A DNA stretch of 64,000 nucleotides. Source: Phycicoccus sp. HDW14 (GTDB taxonomy: Bacteria; Actinomycetota; Actinomycetes; Actinomycetales; Dermatophilaceae). Below the pieces are notes generated by a model that saw only the letters and a list, made by a program, of their open reading frames with translations, did no database searches and was not told the origin of the DNA. The stretch covers positions 2,604,001-2,668,000 of the forward strand of contig NZ_CP049935.1 in the NCBI RefSeq assembly GCF_011383005.1, in the 5' to 3' direction. Shown piece after piece: positions 24,447 to 33,316 of this stretch. The position numbers and the translations under genes are program-made. Numbering within the stretch: position 1 is the stretch's first letter; each line of letters starts with the position of its first letter.

Positions 24447-27115
24447 GCACGTCCACCCGACCCGCATCCCGTGGCCGCTTCCCCCTGCGGGACCGGCCCG
24501 GCCTGGTCTGGCTCGCCCTCGCCGTCCTCGTCGCGCTCGCCCACCCCGTCGTGCCGGCCGCCGGCTGGCTGATGGTGCACCTCGTGCTGCTCGGCGCGAT
24601 GACCCACTCGGCGATGGTGTGGAGCACGCACTTCACGCAGGCGCTGCTCAAGACCCCCGAGGCGCTCGACGACCGGGCCCGCCAGAACCGGCGCATCCTC
24701 GTCCTCCTCGTCGGCGCGGCCCTCGTCCTCGTCGGCGTGCCGAGCGGCTGGTGGCCGCTGACCGTCACCGGGGCGAGCGGCGTGGCGCTGACCGTCGCGC
24801 TGCACGGATGGGCTCTGTGGCGCCGGCTCCGGCACGCGCTGCCCGGCCGCTTCCGCATCACCGTGCGGTACTACCTCGCCGCCGCCGCCTGCGTGCCGGT
24901 GGGGGCCGGGTTCGGGGCCTGGCTGGCCCGCGGCCTCGACGACGAGTGGCACGGACGGGTGCTCGTGGCGCACTCGATGACGATGGTGCTCGGCTGGCTC
25001 GGGCTGACCGTCACGGGCACGCTCGTCACCCTGTGGCCGACGATGCTGCGCACCCGGATGGACGAACGAGCCGAGCGGCTCGCGCGCCAGGCCCTGCCGG
25101 TGCTCGCGGTGGCGGTGGCGGTGACCGCCGGCGGCGCCGTCGCGGGGCTGCGGGCGGCCGCCGTGCTCGGCCTCGCCCTCTACCTGGCCGGGCTCGCGTG
25201 GTGGGGCCGGGCCCTGCTCGCACCGGCCCGGCAGGCGCCGCCGCGCACGGTCGCGACGGTGTCGGTCACGGCGGCCATGGCGTGGGGGGTCGTCGCGCTC
25301 GTCGTCCTCGCCACCCGGCTGGCCCTCGCCGACGGGTGGGCGGAGGTGGCCGAGGGCTACGACGCGCTGGCCGCGGTCCTCGCCGTCGGGTTCGCCGCCC
25401 AGCTGCTGTCCGGGGCGCTGGCCCACCTCATCCCCGTCGTCCTCGGCGGCGGCCCGTCGGTCGTCCGGGCGGCCGCCGAGCGGTTCGACCGGGCCTGGGC
25501 GACGCGTCTCGTCGTCGTCAACGCCGGCCTCGCGCTCTGCCTGCTGCCCGTGCCGGGCGCCGTCCGGGTCGCCGTGTCGGTGCTCGTCCTCGCCGCACTG
25601 GCCGCGTTCGTCCCGCTGCTGCTCGCCGCGGTGCGGGCGGCCGTCGCCGCCCGCCACGCCCTCCTGGCCGGGCTGGCCGAGGGCTCGGCGCCGACGCCGC
25701 CGGCCGCCGGACGGAGCGGGGTCCCGACCGGGCAGCTCGTCGCGGGGGTCGCGGCGCTCGCGCTGGCCGCCTCGCTCGGGGTGGCCGCCGACCCCGCCGC
25801 CGCCGGACTCACCCCGGTGTCCGCGACGACGGCCTCCGGGCTGCGGGCCACCGCCTCCGGCACCACGCCGACCGGCCACACGACGCGCGTGCGGGTGGAA
25901 GCGCACGACATGTCCTACGTGCCGGCGAGCATCGACGTCCCCCACGGCGACCGGCTCGTCATCGACCTCGTCAACACCGACGACGGCTCGCCGCACGACC
26001 TGACCTTCGACGACGACCTGCGCACCCGCCGGGTGATGCCCGGGAGCTCGGCGACCCTCGACGTCGGGGTCGTCGGGGGTGACGCCGAGGGGTGGTGCTC
26101 GGTCGTCGGGCACCGGCAGATGGGGATGGTGCTGCAGGTGCACGCCGTGGGCGCGAGGTCCACGGGTCCGGCTGCGGCACAACCTCGTCCGTCGGGCTCG
26201 CCCCCGTCCGCCGCCTCGCCGGTCGACCTCTCGCGACCCTTCGGCTCCGGCTTCCGGGCGGTCGACGCGACCCTGCCACCCCTGACGCCCGAGCGCGTGC
26301 ACCACGTGACGCTGCGCGTCGAGGAGGTCGACGTCGAGGTGGCCCCCGGTGTGCGGCAGCGGCGGTGGACGTACAACGGGTCGGTGCCCGGGCCGACCCT
26401 CCACGGCCGGGTGGGCGACACCTTCGTCGTCACGCTCGTCAACGCCTCGTCGATGGGGCACTCGGTCGACGTCCACGCGGGCGAGGCGGTGCCCGACGAC
26501 GTCATGCGCACGGTGCCGCCCGGCGCGAGCCTCACCTACAGGTTCACCGCCCGCCGGGCCGGGGTGTGGATGTACCACTGCTCGACGATGCCGATGAGCG
26601 CGCACATCGCCGCCGGGATGCACGGTGCGGTCGTCATCGAGCCCGACGGTCTGCCCGTCGTCGACCGCAGCTACCTGCTCGTCCAGTCCGAGGTCCACCT
26701 CGACGGTGACGGGCGCAGCCCCGCCGAGGTCGACGCCGCCTCCGCCGCCGCGGACACCCCCGACCTCGTCGTGTTCGACGGCGTCGCGAACCAGTACGTG
26801 GCCCGGCCCCTCACCGCGAGGACCGGCGAGCGGGTGCGGTTCTGGGTCCTCGCGGCCGGCCCGAACCGGGGCAGCGCCTTCCACGTGGTCGGCGCCCAGT
26901 TCGACACGGTGTGGAGCGAGGGCGCCTACCTCCTCGACCACGGGCGCGGCCCGACGGGCTCGACGGGTGGTGGCTCCCAGGTGCTCGCCCTGGCCGTCGC
27001 CCAGGGCGGCTTCGTCGAGCTCGACGCCGGCACCCCCGGGCACTACCCCTTCGTCACGCACGCGATGGCCGACGCCGAGCGCGGCGCCAGGGGACTGCTC
27101 ACGGTCACGCCCTGA
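24443..27115 (+). CDS. nirK: membrane-anchored cupredoxin-copper nitrite reductase fusion (NirK-like)
   Basis: The 890-residue three-part protein has a multi-helix membrane domain at residues ~20-430 with several His (MTHSAMVW, LVAHSMTMVLG, LAHLIPVVLG). A cupredoxin domain at ~480-575 has a complete type 1 copper set: His518, Cys552, His557 and Met562 or Met560. The remainder is a NirK-type two-domain oxidase. By alignment from memory, His673, Cys713, His721 and Met726 form the type 1 site; His678, His712 and His814 the type 2 site; and Asp676 matches the catalytic Asp. It should reduce nitrite to NO outside the membrane, with a built-in electron-donor domain. The GTG start overlaps the upstream stop. 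Confidence 0.85.
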   Translation: MSTSTRPASRGRFPLRDRPGLVWLALAVLVALAHPVVPAAGWLMVHLVLLGAMTHSAMVWSTHFTQALLKTPEALDDRARQNRRILVLLVGAALVLVGVPSGWWPLTVTGASGVALTVALHGWALWRRLRHALPGRFRITVRYYLAAAACVPVGAGFGAWLARGLDDEWHGRVLVAHSMTMVLGWLGLTVTGTLVTLWPTMLRTRMDERAERLARQALPVLAVAVAVTAGGAVAGLRAAAVLGLALYLAGLAWWGRALLAPARQAPPRTVATVSVTAAMAWGVVALVVLATRLALADGWAEVAEGYDALAAVLAVGFAAQLLSGALAHLIPVVLGGGPSVVRAAAERFDRAWATRLVVVNAGLALCLLPVPGAVRVAVSVLVLAALAAFVPLLLAAVRAAVAARHALLAGLAEGSAPTPPAAGRSGVPTGQLVAGVAALALAASLGVAADPAAAGLTPVSATTASGLRATASGTTPTGHTTRVRVEAHDMSYVPASIDVPHGDRLVIDLVNTDDGSPHDLTFDDDLRTRRVMPGSSATLDVGVVGGDAEGWCSVVGHRQMGMVLQVHAVGARSTGPAAAQPRPSGSPPSAASPVDLSRPFGSGFRAVDATLPPLTPERVHHVTLRVEEVDVEVAPGVRQRRWTYNGSVPGPTLHGRVGDTFVVTLVNASSMGHSVDVHAGEAVPDDVMRTVPPGASLTYRFTARRAGVWMYHCSTMPMSAHIAAGMHGAVVIEPDGLPVVDRSYLLVQSEVHLDGDGRSPAEVDAASAAADTPDLVVFDGVANQYVARPLTARTGERVRFWVLAAGPNRGSAFHVVGAQFDTVWSEGAYLLDHGRGPTGSTGGGSQVLALAVAQGGFVELDAGTPGHYPFVTHAMADAERGARGLLTVTP

Positions 27116-27295
27116 CCCGGCGGTCCGGGGCCGTGACCTGCGGGAACGCGCGCGACGCCGCCCGACGCGGGCCGGCCGCGAGCCACCCCGGACCGTCGTC
27201 GTCTCAGGATGTGGGACGGAGGGGTCCGTGCCCGGCCCCTCCGTCGATGACCACTCCAGACAGGGACCCACCACCCCACCGCACGAGGAGTACCC
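27116..27295. promoter_or_regulatory. 180-bp gap after nirK
   Basis: There is no gene here. It probably contains the nirK transcript end and the promoter of the secreted Asp/His-rich protein. I see no clear hairpin or promoter boxes. An ACGAGGAG site is 6 bases before the ATG at 27296. Confidence 0.35.
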
Positions 27296-27856
27296 ATGAC
27301 GAAGACCACCGTCCGCCGGCTCGTGGCCACGGGCATCGCCGCCGCCGCCACCGTCGCCGGCGGCCTGGCCGCCGCGGCCGTCGGCATCCCGGACGCCCCC
27401 GTGAGCCACCACCGGAGCACGAGCAGCACCACGTCGAGCCCCGAGGCCTCCGAGACCCCGGAGCCCACCGAGAGCCCCGAGCCGACCGAGACCGCCGAGC
27501 CGACCCCGACCCCGACCCCCTCGGAGTCCGACGACGCCACCGAGGTCGAGCACGGTGACGACCAGGGCGAGGACGACTCCGAGGACGCGAGCCACGACGC
27601 CGGCGAGCACCAGGGCCGCGGCCACGGTGGCGAGCACTCCGACGAGCACGCGGACGACCACGGTGACGACCAGGGCGAGGACGAGTCCGACGACCACGGC
27701 GACGACGCCGACCACCAGGGCTCGGGCCACGGCGACGGCACCTCCGAGGACCACGGCGACGACAGCACCGGCGACCACGGCGACGACGGCACCGAGGACG
27801 GCGGCCACCACGGTGGCGGCGACTCCGGTGGGGACCACGGCGGCGAGGACGACTGA
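27296..27856 (+). CDS. secreted Asp/His/Gly-rich low-complexity protein
   Basis: The 186-residue protein has a signal peptide (MTKTTVRRLVATGIAAAATV, cleavage near AAAVG). A Ser/Thr/Glu/Pro-rich stretch follows (TPEPTESPEPTETAEPTPT). About 95 residues of Asp, His, Glu and Gly repeats come next (GDDQGEDDSEDASHD, DDHGDDADHQGSGHGD) and end GGDHGGEDD. The composition suggests an extracytoplasmic acidic protein able to bind divalent metals, with copper plausible next to nirK; this is inference only. Its last 29 or so bases are nearly repeated at the end of the gene at 28483. Confidence 0.8.
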   Translation: MTKTTVRRLVATGIAAAATVAGGLAAAAVGIPDAPVSHHRSTSSTTSSPEASETPEPTESPEPTETAEPTPTPTPSESDDATEVEHGDDQGEDDSEDASHDAGEHQGRGHGGEHSDEHADDHGDDQGEDESDDHGDDADHQGSGHGDGTSEDHGDDSTGDHGDDGTEDGGHHGGGDSGGDHGGEDD

Positions 27857-27922
27857 AGCCCTGCGGGCGGTGGTGCGGCGTGGCTACGCTCGCCGCACCA
27901 CCTCACCCGGGAGCACTCGCCC

Positions 27923-28486
27923 TTGACCGACCTCGACGCCGTGACCGCCGCGGCCGCCGCTGGTGACGCTCGGGCCCTGGAGACGATCTACCGGGCCCTG
28001 GCGCCGGTGGTGCGCGGCTACCTCGCGGTGCGCGGGTCCCGCGACCCCGACGGCATGACCAACGAGGTGTTCCTCCAGGTGGTCCCCCGCATCCGGGCCG
28101 TGCACGGCGGCTGGGAGGGTCTGCGGACGCTCACCTTCTCGGTGGCCCACGCCCGCCTGGTCGACGAGCACCGGCAGCGGGCCCGGCGGCCGGACACCAC
28201 CGCGTACGAGCAGGGCGCGGACGGACGGACGGCGCCGTCGGCCGAGCAGAGCGCCCTCGAGCGGGTCGCGGCCGGCGAGCTGGCCGAGGTCCTCGAGCTG
28301 CTCCCGGACCAGCAGCGGGAGGTCATCGTCCTCCGGGTGCTGGCCGACCTCTCCGTCCGGCAGACGGCGGAGACGCTGGGGCTCTCGGAGCCCGCGGTGA
28401 AGAAGATGCAGGCCAAGGGGCTGGCGGCGCTGCGCGCGCTGCTCTCCCCCCTGGCACTGGTGGACGACCGGCAGCAGGGACGGTGA
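27923..28486 (+). CDS. sigma-70 family (ECF-like) RNA polymerase sigma factor
   Basis: The 187-residue protein has a region 2 (LETIYRALAPVVRGYLAVRGSRDPDGMTNEVFLQVV through TLTFSVAHARLVDEHRQRAR) and a region 4 helix-turn-helix (LPDQQREVIVLRVLADLSVRQTAETLGLSEPAVKKMQAKGLAALR). The predicted start is TTG at 27923, after a GGGAG site; no better upstream start is in frame. Its stop overlaps the GTG of the next gene (GTGA), whose product is the likely partner regulator. It lies between two genes with the same Asp/Gly-rich tail. Confidence 0.85.
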   Translation: MTDLDAVTAAAAAGDARALETIYRALAPVVRGYLAVRGSRDPDGMTNEVFLQVVPRIRAVHGGWEGLRTLTFSVAHARLVDEHRQRARRPDTTAYEQGADGRTAPSAEQSALERVAAGELAEVLELLPDQQREVIVLRVLADLSVRQTAETLGLSEPAVKKMQAKGLAALRALLSPLALVDDRQQGR

Positions 28487-29408
28487 AGGACGACATGGAC
28501 GACAGGACACCGAGGGACGGCCGCGACGGCGGGCTCGCCGGCGACCTCCTCGTCGACGACCCGGGGGTGCTCGACTTCCTGTACCGGCTGCGTGACGCCG
28601 GACAGGGGCCCGTCCCCGAGATCGGCGACGAGCTGGCCGCCGTGCTCGCCGCGGCCGCGCGACCCGCAGGCACCGCGACCTCCGTGGCGGAGCCCACGGG
28701 TGCACGCACCGACGCCTCCCCGCCGCCGGGGTCGTCGACCTCGCCGAGGCCCGCCGCTCCCGGCTGCGCCGCCGCGGCATCGCCGGCGTCGCCGTCATCG
28801 GGTTCCTCGCGGCCGGCGTCGGCGCCGCCGCGGCCGACGGCCTCCCCCGCCCCGTGCAGCGGGTCGTCTCCGACGTGGTCTCGCGCTGGACGCCCTGGGA
28901 CCTGCCCCACCCCGACGACTCCACGCCGGCACCGGTCGTGCCCACCCCCTCGAGCACCCCCTCACCCAGCGAGGAGGCGCAGGAGCCGGCGCCACCGCAG
29001 CAGGCCCCGGTCCTCCCGGCCGCGACCGCCCCGGCGCGGCCCACCCACCAGCGCAGCGGCGGGGACGACGACGAGGGCTCCGACGACTCCGGCGGGGGCG
29101 GCGGCGACCACGACGGCGAGGACGGCGGCACGTCGACCTCGACCGGCCGGCACACCTCCGGTGGCGGCGGCGGCTCCGGTGACTCCGGCGGCTCCGGTGA
29201 GACGGGAGACTCGGGCGACTCCGGCGACGACGGCGGGCAGGACCACGCCGACGACGGCGGCAGCGACTCCGGCCGGGACTCCGGCGGCGACTCCGGTGGA
29301 GACTCCGGTGGGGACCACGGCGGCGAGGACGGCGAGTCCTCGGGTCACAGCGGCTCCGGCTCGGGGTCGACCTCCGGCTCCGGCTCCGACGCCCCCGCGC
29401 ACGACTGA
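28483..29408 (+). CDS. membrane protein coupled to sigma factor, Asp/Gly/Ser-rich exterior (one frameshift)
   Basis: The N-terminal cytoplasmic region (~80 residues; DDPGVLDFLYRLRDAGQGPVPEIGDELAAVL) is followed, after restoring one C in the CCCC run at 28718-28721, by VVDLAEARRSRLRRRGIAGVAVIGFLAAGVGAAAA, a single membrane helix. A Thr/Pro linker and a long Gly/Ser/Asp/His-rich tail come after it (GGDSGGDHGGEDGESSGHSG). This layout fits an anti-sigma-like partner with an extracytoplasmic sensor or surface tail, although no zinc-binding ZAS motif is visible. It starts with GTG at 28483, overlapping the sigma stop; an ATG at 28495 is the alternative. The function is inferred from coupling. Confidence 0.7.
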
Positions 29409-29420
29409 GAGGCATCCCCC

Positions 29421-30224
29421 TCAGAGCGCGAGGGTCCCCCGCACGAGGCTGTCGCCGGAGTGCTCCGGCTTGTCGTCGAAGCCCTCGCGGGAGATGTCGA
29501 CGACGAGGTAGCCCTGGTCGAGCAACGCCTGGTCGATGGCGAAGCGCTGCATCCCCGCGTCCGGCCGGAGCACACCGACCGAGACCATCCGCTTGCCGTC
29601 GGTGTTGAGCAGCCAGACCTCGAGGTAGCCCGGGCCCGCGTCGAGCCGGGCGGTGTCGACGTCGAGGTCGAGGTGGCCGTCGAGGCGCACCGCGCTCGCG
29701 TTGCCCCGGGCCTCGCGGGTGTCGAGGGTGTCGAGGGTGGTGCGGGCCAGCACGCTCGGGCTCGGCGCGGGGGCGGGCCGGTCGAGGGCGCCGACCCCCA
29801 GCCCGCCGACGACGAGGCCGGCGGCCGCCGCGGCGCCCAGCCACCACGGGCTCACTAGACGCGCCGGGCGCGCGGTCGCCAGGCGCAGCACGTCGGCGGT
29901 CGCCGCGGGGGTGGGAGCAGGGGCAGGAGTCGCGGCGACCCCGGACGGGGGTGCCGGCCGCGCGTCGTCGGCATCGAGCTCGGCGACGACGGCGTCCCAG
30001 AGGCCGGGCGGCGGGGCGACGAGGACCGGGACGGGGACACGGACGAGGTCGACGACCGGTCGCAGTGCCTCGACCTCGGCGGTGCACCGGGCGCAGGTGG
30101 CGACGTGCCGGGCGACCTCGGGGCCCACCGCCTCGCCGGCGGCGACCAGCGCGAGGTCGTCGTCGGGGTGCACGGGGTGCTCGGGCTGCAGGGGGTGCAG
30201 GGCGTCATCGGGGGTCATCGTCAC
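29421..30224 (-). CDS. rskA: anti-sigma-K factor RskA-like
   Basis: The 267-residue protein has an N-terminal zinc-binding anti-sigma motif (RHVATCARC, ~39-47), preceded by a helix with Asp/His residues. A Pro/Ala linker and one transmembrane helix (WWLGAAAAAGLVVGGLGVG) follow. The extracytoplasmic RskA C-terminal domain (LEVWLLNTDGKRMVSVGVL, GYLVVDISREGFDDKPEHSGDSLVRG) is recognisable. It sequesters the adjacent sigma factor at the membrane and is released by proteolysis. The first ATG (30224) overlaps the sigma gene by 20 bases; an internal ATG at 30218 is possible. Confidence 0.92.
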   Translation of the reverse strand: MTMTPDDALHPLQPEHPVHPDDDLALVAAGEAVGPEVARHVATCARCTAEVEALRPVVDLVRVPVPVLVAPPPGLWDAVVAELDADDARPAPPSGVAATPAPAPTPAATADVLRLATARPARLVSPWWLGAAAAAGLVVGGLGVGALDRPAPAPSPSVLARTTLDTLDTREARGNASAVRLDGHLDLDVDTARLDAGPGYLEVWLLNTDGKRMVSVGVLRPDAGMQRFAIDQALLDQGYLVVDISREGFDDKPEHSGDSLVRGTLAL

Positions 30225-30795
30225 TCACCTCCTCCAGGTGGCTCCTCAGGGTGGCCAGTCCGCGGCGGACGTGGCTCTTGACCGTGCCGAGCGGCAGCCC
30301 GGTGCGGCGGGCGACCTCTTCGTGCGTCAGCTGCTCGACCACGACCATCCGCACCAGCCCGGCCCGGGGCTCGCCGAGCCGGTCGAGCGCGTCGGCGAGC
30401 AGCAGCCGCACGGCCAGCGCCTCGTCGGGTGGCGGGCCGTGCTCGTCCGGCAGCACCTGGAGCGCCGCAGCCGCGTCACGGGCCCGCCGCGAGCGCTGGG
30501 CGTGCAGGTCAGCGACCTTGTGGCGGGTGATGCCGACCAGCCACCCCGGCACGGTGCCGCGGTCGGGCCGCAGCGTGTGCCGGCCCCGCCACGCCGCGAC
30601 GAACACCTGCTGCGTGACGTCCTCGGCGTCGTGGTGGTCACCGACCGAGCGCAGGGCGAGGGTGTAGACGAGCGAGGACCAGCGCGTCCACGCCTCCTCG
30701 AGCGCCTCGCGCGACCCGGCCCGCAGGCGTTCGGCGAGGTGCTGGAGGTCGGCGAGGTCCGGCTCCACCTCGGCGTCCACGATCACGGGCTCCAC
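30205..30795 (-). CDS. sigK: ECF sigma factor, SigK-like
   Basis: Region 2 (ALEEAWTRWSSLVYTLALRSVGDHHDAEDVTQQVFVAAWRG), RDRGTVPGWLVGITRHKVAD and region 4 (MVVVEQLTHEEVARRTGLPLGTVKSHVRRGLATLRSHL) are complete. I take the GTG at 30795 (196 residues); an upstream GTG at 30855 would add 20 Arg/Pro-rich residues that look untranslated. Two other GTGs follow closely. It is co-transcribed with rskA. In mycobacteria the SigK-RskA pair controls fasciclin-type surface proteins MPT70/MPT83, and a fasciclin gene lies immediately upstream here. Confidence 0.88.
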   Translation of the reverse strand: MEPVIVDAEVEPDLADLQHLAERLRAGSREALEEAWTRWSSLVYTLALRSVGDHHDAEDVTQQVFVAAWRGRHTLRPDRGTVPGWLVGITRHKVADLHAQRSRRARDAAAALQVLPDEHGPPPDEALAVRLLLADALDRLGEPRAGLVRMVVVEQLTHEEVARRTGLPLGTVKSHVRRGLATLRSHLEEVSDDDPR

Positions 30796-30891
30796 GATAG
30801 GGGCGAGCACAAGGGGGTCCCGGGCGCGCGGCCTCCGGGGGGTGGCCAGGGCCACCCCCGACCGGCCGACGCGACGGGGGACACACCCGAC

Positions 30892-31545
30892 TCAGAGGTC
30901 GAGCGGCCGCAGGACGAGCACGATGCCGTGCGCGACCTGCTTGTTGCCCTTGTTGATGTCGAAGGCACGCGGGTTGATGACCGGGTTGAGGTCGTTGGGG
31001 TCCTGGTCCTTCAGCTCGACGAGGCCGAACCAGCGGCTGAGCACCTTGACCTTGATGGTGGCGCCCTGCGCGGTCGTCAGGGTGGCACCGTTGGCCTTGA
31101 GGGCGTCCTTCTTCGTGATGGTCGCGCCCGGCACGACGTGGTAGAGCAGCACCTGCTCGATGGCGTCGACCCCGACCGCGTCGACGAGCGCCGAGAAGGT
31201 GGCCTCCTCGCTGCGCGGCCAGCGCTTCGTCAAGTCGTGGGCGAGCACCTGGAAGGCGCGGTCGTTGGGGATGAAGGCGGTCAGCGGCACCGAGCCGTCG
31301 GTCAGCACGCCGACGGCGCTGTCCGGCTTGGCCGCGAGGACGGCGAGCACGGCCTCGGTGACGATGTCGTAGTCGTACCAGTTGTGGTCGAACCGGTCGC
31401 CGTCGCTCGTCAGCACGGCGGCGAGGCTGCGGGTCCCGGTCGGGCCGGACGAGTGCGAGGGGGCGGAGGCGACGGCCGGGGTCGCCGCGAGGGCGAGGCC
31501 GAGGGTCGAGGCGGCGACGGCGGTGAGGAGACGGCGGTGACGCAT
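30892..31545 (-). CDS. secreted fasciclin-domain protein
   Basis: The 217-residue protein has a signal peptide (MRHRRLLTAVAASTLGLALAATPAVA) and one fasciclin (FAS1) domain. The H1 motif SVPLTAFIPNDRAFQVLAHDLT, the YHVVPGATI motif and the H2-like GIVLVLRPLDL ending are visible. FAS1 domains mediate adhesion. An insertion of about 20 residues (RFDHNWYDYDIVTEAV) near the start is typical of some actinobacterial members. It is likely controlled by the downstream SigK-like factor, as MPT70 is by SigK. A GGAGGT site lies before the ATG. Confidence 0.92.
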   Translation of the reverse strand: MRHRRLLTAVAASTLGLALAATPAVASAPSHSSGPTGTRSLAAVLTSDGDRFDHNWYDYDIVTEAVLAVLAAKPDSAVGVLTDGSVPLTAFIPNDRAFQVLAHDLTKRWPRSEEATFSALVDAVGVDAIEQVLLYHVVPGATITKKDALKANGATLTTAQGATIKVKVLSRWFGLVELKDQDPNDLNPVINPRAFDINKGNKQVAHGIVLVLRPLDL

Positions 31546-31632
31546 GGGGGGACCTCCTGGTCGGCGGGCGGGTCATCCGACGTGACCCACCCCTACTTCC
31601 GCGGTCGGGGCCTCCACGGATGCACCCGGGCG

Positions 31633-32787
31633 TCACGAGCTCGCGGAGGCACCTCCGGCGAGCCGCTCGCCGAGCTCGCGACCGACGTCGCGGCCGACGT
31701 CGGTGAGCAGCCGGCGGCTGAGGGCGGGGTCGCGGGCCGGGTCCCCGTCGGTGCGGGCGACCAGGTCGTGCACCGCCGAGAACCCGTGCCGGCGCGCCTC
31801 CTCCGGCGTCAGGTCGCTGCTGCCGACGACGGCCTCGACCCGCGTGCTCGCCCGCCGCGCCACGACGGACGGCAGCTTGCCCTGCAGCGACTGCGCGTCG
31901 AGCCGGCCCTCCCCCGTGAGCACGAGGTCGCCGCCCCGCGCCGCCTCGTCGAAGCCCAGCAGGTCGAGGAAGAGGTCGGCCCCGGACACCACCCGTCCCC
32001 CGAGCAGCAGCCCGGCGAACCCCAGCCCGCCGGCGGCCCCCGCCCCCGGCACCGCGGCGAGGGCCGCGGCATCGGGCCGGGTGCGTCCGGCGACGGCCAC
32101 GAGGTGGGCCAGGCCCCGCTCGAGCCGCGCGACCGTCGCCGCGTCGGCCCCCTTCTGCGGGCCGAAGACGGCGGCGGCCCCCTCGGGCCCCAGCAGCGGG
32201 GAGGTGACGTCGGTGGCGACGACGAGCTCGACCCCGTCGGGCAGCAGTCCCTCAAGCGCCAGCCGTCGCACGCGCTCGAGGTCCGCGCCGCCCGGCAGGT
32301 CGGTCCCGGAGACGTCGGCTCCCCCGAGCGCGGCGAGCATCCCGAGGCCGCCGTCCGTGCTCGCGCTGCCGCCGAGGGCCAGGACCACCCGGCGCGGCCG
32401 GCGTCGCAGCGCCTCGCGCAGGGCGACGCCGAGGCCGGCGCTCGAGGCCTCGAGGGGGCGCAGGCGTCCGCCGGGCAGGCGGGTCATCCCGCAGGTGCCG
32501 GCGACCTCGACGACGACCGTGCCGTCGCGCTCGGCGAGCAGGGCCACCCCGGGGACGCCGGTCGGCCCGGGGACGGTGACCTCGACCGGCGCGTACCCGG
32601 CCCGCAGGGCGGCCTCGACGCTGCCGTCGCCGCCGTCGGCCAGCGGGAGGACGTCGACGTGCAGGTCCGGCCCGCCACCGGCGCGCAGGCCGTCGGCGAG
32701 CGCCTCGGCGACCTCGGCCGCCGACAGCGACCCCTTGAAGCCGTCCGGCGCGACGAGCACGCGGGGCCGGTGTCGCCCGGTGGTCAT
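31633..32787 (-). CDS. glxK: glycerate kinase
   Basis: The 384-residue protein is of the GlxK/GarK type, converting D-glycerate to a phosphoglycerate. It shows VLVAPDGFKGSLSAAEVAEAL at the N-terminus, LPLADGGDGSVEAAL, VEVAGTCGMTRLP and LALGGSASTDGGLGMLAALG. GFDEAARGGDLVLTGEGRLDAQSLQGKLP lies near residue 290. All of these are family signatures. ATG at 32787. It is divergent from the YdeI-like gene and is not obviously linked to its neighbours. Confidence 0.95.
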   Translation of the reverse strand: MTTGRHRPRVLVAPDGFKGSLSAAEVAEALADGLRAGGGPDLHVDVLPLADGGDGSVEAALRAGYAPVEVTVPGPTGVPGVALLAERDGTVVVEVAGTCGMTRLPGGRLRPLEASSAGLGVALREALRRRPRRVVLALGGSASTDGGLGMLAALGGADVSGTDLPGGADLERVRRLALEGLLPDGVELVVATDVTSPLLGPEGAAAVFGPQKGADAATVARLERGLAHLVAVAGRTRPDAAALAAVPGAGAAGGLGFAGLLLGGRVVSGADLFLDLLGFDEAARGGDLVLTGEGRLDAQSLQGKLPSVVARRASTRVEAVVGSSDLTPEEARRHGFSAVHDLVARTDGDPARDPALSRRLLTDVGRDVGRELGERLAGGASASS

Positions 32788-32841
32788 CGGCGTCCTCCCT
32801 GGTCGGCTGCGCCGAGCGTAGCCGCGCGGCAGACTGCGGCC

Positions 32842-33282
32842 ATGGACTTCACCGCCGAGCTGCAGGCCACCGGGGGCACGACGACGGGCTTCGTCGTGCC
32901 GGACGACGTCGTCGAGGCGCTCGGCGCCGGGAAGCGGCCCAAGGTCGTCGCGACCGTCGCGGGGCACGCGTGGCGCACGAGCATCGCGCCGATGGGCGGG
33001 CAGAGCTGGCTCGGGGCGAGTGCCGCCGTGCGCACGGCGGCGGGCATCGCGGCCGGCGAGACCCACGTCGTCACGGTCGAGGTCGACAGCGCGCCCCGCA
33101 CCGTCGAGGTGCCCGAGGACCTCGCGGCCGCGCTCGCCGCCGACCCCGCGGCCGCCGCCGCGTGGGAACTGCTCTCGCACAGCAACCGCCGCCGGTACAC
33201 CGAGGCCGTCGCCGCGGCGAAGAAGCCCGAGACGCGCGAGCGACGCATCGCGAGCACGGTCGCCGGGCTCGCCGGGTCCTGA
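32842..33282 (+). CDS. DUF1905 / YdeI-OmpD-associated family protein
   Basis: The 146-residue protein has an N-terminal DUF1905 beta-barrel (FTAELQATGGTTTGFVVPDDVVEALG, KVVATVAGHAWRTSIAPMGG). A C-terminal YdeI-type helical pair follows (WELLSHSNRRRYTEAVAAAKKPETRERRI). Its biochemical role is unknown. ATG at 32842 stands 54 bases from the divergent glycerate kinase start. A strong hairpin follows its stop. Confidence 0.85.
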   Translation: MDFTAELQATGGTTTGFVVPDDVVEALGAGKRPKVVATVAGHAWRTSIAPMGGQSWLGASAAVRTAAGIAAGETHVVTVEVDSAPRTVEVPEDLAAALAADPAAAAAWELLSHSNRRRYTEAVAAAKKPETRERRIASTVAGLAGS

Positions 33283-33316
33283 CGCGGGCGGAGACGTCAG
33301 CCGGGTCCGGACACGA

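Noticed and set aside
24299..27838. A 1179-codon minus-strand open frame opposite nirK
   Set aside because: Its composition is Gly/Arg/His/Asp-rich with no domain, and it is the antisense shadow of the well-supported nirK fusion.
28483..29408. Programmed frameshifting in the sigma-partner gene and similar genes
   Set aside because: No slippery heptamer with a downstream pseudoknot is apparent, and unrelated genes show the same single-base loss at C/G runs.
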